This document shows, one piece after another, positions 18,958 to 19,854 of a stretch of DNA of 19,854 bases (position 1 is its first letter; each line of letters starts with the position of its first letter). The DNA is from Schoenoplectus triqueter (Eukaryota > Streptophyta > Magnoliopsida > Poales > Cyperaceae). The position numbers and the translations under genes are program-made. Location: contig CAXKVV010001733.1 in NCBI GenBank assembly GCA_964058805.1, forward strand, positions 1 through 19,854, read 5' to 3'. The notes beneath the pieces are model-generated. The model saw only the letters and a list, made by a program, of their open reading frames with translations, did no database searches and was not told the origin of the DNA.

Positions 18958-19034
18958 TTCGTATATTTGAAAATTTACAGTTCTCACTCTTATTTTTAAT
19001 AATATTAATTTAATCATAATTATTAATAATAAAA
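18958..19034. repeat. AT-rich block shared with 8921-8998
   Basis: TTCGTATATTTG, then GTTCTCACTCTTATT and AATAATATTA, in the same order and orientation as beside the MULE. It directly follows the inverted repeat. The sequence after it (GGCGTTGCCAAACACACCC) is unrelated to the sequence after 8998, so this could be an element boundary. Confidence 0.6.
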
Positions 19035-19084
19035 ACTGTCTGGAAGAAGAGGGCGTTGCCAAACACACCCTTAGCTAGTGGATT

Positions 19085-19290
19085 GAAAAAACCCGTCCGG
19101 TCCAACCCGTCCCGGACCGTGACCGTGGACCGGACCGGACCGGACCGTGCCTTGCCTTGGTCCGGTCCAATGGTGGGCCGGTTCTCCTTAAACCCGAAAA
19201 TGAATCGTGCCGACCCATGGACCGGACCGTACGGGACCGTGGATCGAACCCCTGCCCAACCCACCCCACCCCACACCCGCCCGGCCCCCC
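19085..19290. repeat. CCGGACC-rich GC patch with hairpin
   Basis: GGACCGGACC units are repeated from about 19127 to 19146 and are followed by the inverse GGTCCGGTCC at 19159-19168, a 10-bp hairpin with a 12-base loop. Further copies lie at 19085 and 19221. The patch contrasts sharply with the AT-rich surroundings and carries on into a C-rich stretch and an 11-base C run at about 19327-19337. Frames across it on both strands are compositional. It is probably part of a transposable element. Confidence 0.55.
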
Positions 19291-19456
19291 CGCTGCCACA
19301 TTTTATTAATTAAAAGGTGCTAGGCTCCCCCCCCCCCTAAAGATACCCCCAAGTGTACAAAAATTCAAAAAAAAGTCACTTTTTTTATCTTTGCAAAAAA
19401 ATCCGATCAAAAAAAAATAATTCCAAAAATCTGAAATTTTCCCTCCCAAAAATATC

Positions 19457-19464
19457 TATAAATA
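19457..19464 (+). promoter_or_regulatory. TATA box of a gene entering from the right
   Basis: TATAAATA is followed by a CA/CT-rich leader (about 19470-19560) typical of plant 5'UTRs. It lies about 250 bp before a good splice donor. Transcription would start near 19490 and run rightwards. The coding part is beyond the window. Confidence 0.45.
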
Positions 19465-19489
19465 CCACTCCCATTTACATCTCAAAACA

Positions 19490-19854
19490 CATCAAAATCT
19501 CATCTCCCTCTCTTCTCAATCTATCAAATTCTCAAATTCTCAAATTTAATTTTCTTATTCCAAAAAACAAAAAAAAGAATTTAGAATTATTAATTTATTG
19601 TTAGTCCATTGAAAAAATTAACTAATCGAAGAAGATAGAAGACTAGAAGGATAATATTCGGTATTCGCCATTTCTCAATTTCATCGTTGCGATAATATTT
19701 TCCCTTCAAGGTTAGTTTTTAATTTTAATTAGTTGTAATTTTTATTTATAGAAATTAGTTATGTTGTTAGATTTTATTCATAATTTTTTATTTGAAATTT
19801 GTAGAAATTAGTTTATTTGTAAAATCTAATTTTTTATTTGTATTTTTTTTGTAG
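19490..19854 (+). other. Probable 5'UTR exon and first intron of a truncated gene
   Basis: A leader exon of about 220 nt appears to end at CTTCAAG|GTTAGT (19710/19711). The following 144 bases are T-rich and end in a T-tract plus GTAG at the last base of the window, a good acceptor. The leader has no long open frame in the expected direction. Identity is unknown. The GC-rich repeat patch just upstream makes a transposase gene of another element a reasonable guess. Confidence 0.35.

Noticed and set aside
19010..19313. Open frames on both strands over the CCGGACC patch
   Set aside because: Compositional artefact of GC-rich repeats. No domain, splice or start signals.

Overview
The window is nuclear DNA of a flowering plant. 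Three things show this. There is an R2R3-MYB gene with the canonical plant exon sizes (133 nt and 130 nt for the first two exons). There is a plant-type Mutator-like (MULE) transposase with a SWIM zinc finger. There is a plant RTE-type LINE ending in a (TTG)n tail. The species cannot be named from the sequence. GTGGGNCCCAC-type motifs in the left third are, as I recall, common in monocot intergenic DNA, but this is weak evidence. No rRNA, tRNA or CRISPR was recognised.

Layout. Positions 1-4050 hold no recognisable gene. They contain a dispersed 32-35 bp repeat, a tandem array with a G-box-like palindrome every 42-43 bp (2352-2765) and a 126-bp tandem duplication (3184-3407). Positions 4053-9000 look like a MULE. 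A transposase gene on the minus strand (5389-8704) converges on a plus-strand, four-exon remnant (4053-5244) that resembles the C-terminal end of a plant mobile domain (PMD) protein and carries an in-frame stop. Just upstream of the transposase TATA box lie four palindromes (GCCACTG/CAGTGGC core) spaced 31-32 bp apart. A short hAT-like element follows (9184-9344), then AT-rich DNA without genes.

The one clear host gene is the R2R3-MYB on the minus strand (11285-12219, three exons, 246 aa). It has the bHLH-interaction signature and is of the TT2/C1 type, so it is a candidate flavonoid or proanthocyanidin regulator. Its upstream side is loaded with insertions whose ends can be placed: a 146-bp hAT-type MITE (12615-12760), a 1049-bp non-autonomous hAT (13649-14697, 8-bp TSD GTTGCAAA) and a decayed RTE LINE (14879-17832, 13-bp TSD TATATGGTACTAT).

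The right end (18220-19854) is AT-rich and repeat-derived. It has a second cluster of the same palindromes arranged as a 60-bp inverted repeat, followed by an AT-rich block also found beside the MULE. A CCGGACC-rich patch comes next, then what looks like a promoter, leader exon and 5'UTR intron of a gene running off the right edge.

The most unusual signal is the palindrome family shared by 8801-8912 and 18770-18947. Its position against a transposase TATA box and its near-integral helical spacing suggest a protein-binding (transposase or autoregulatory) array, but this is inference.
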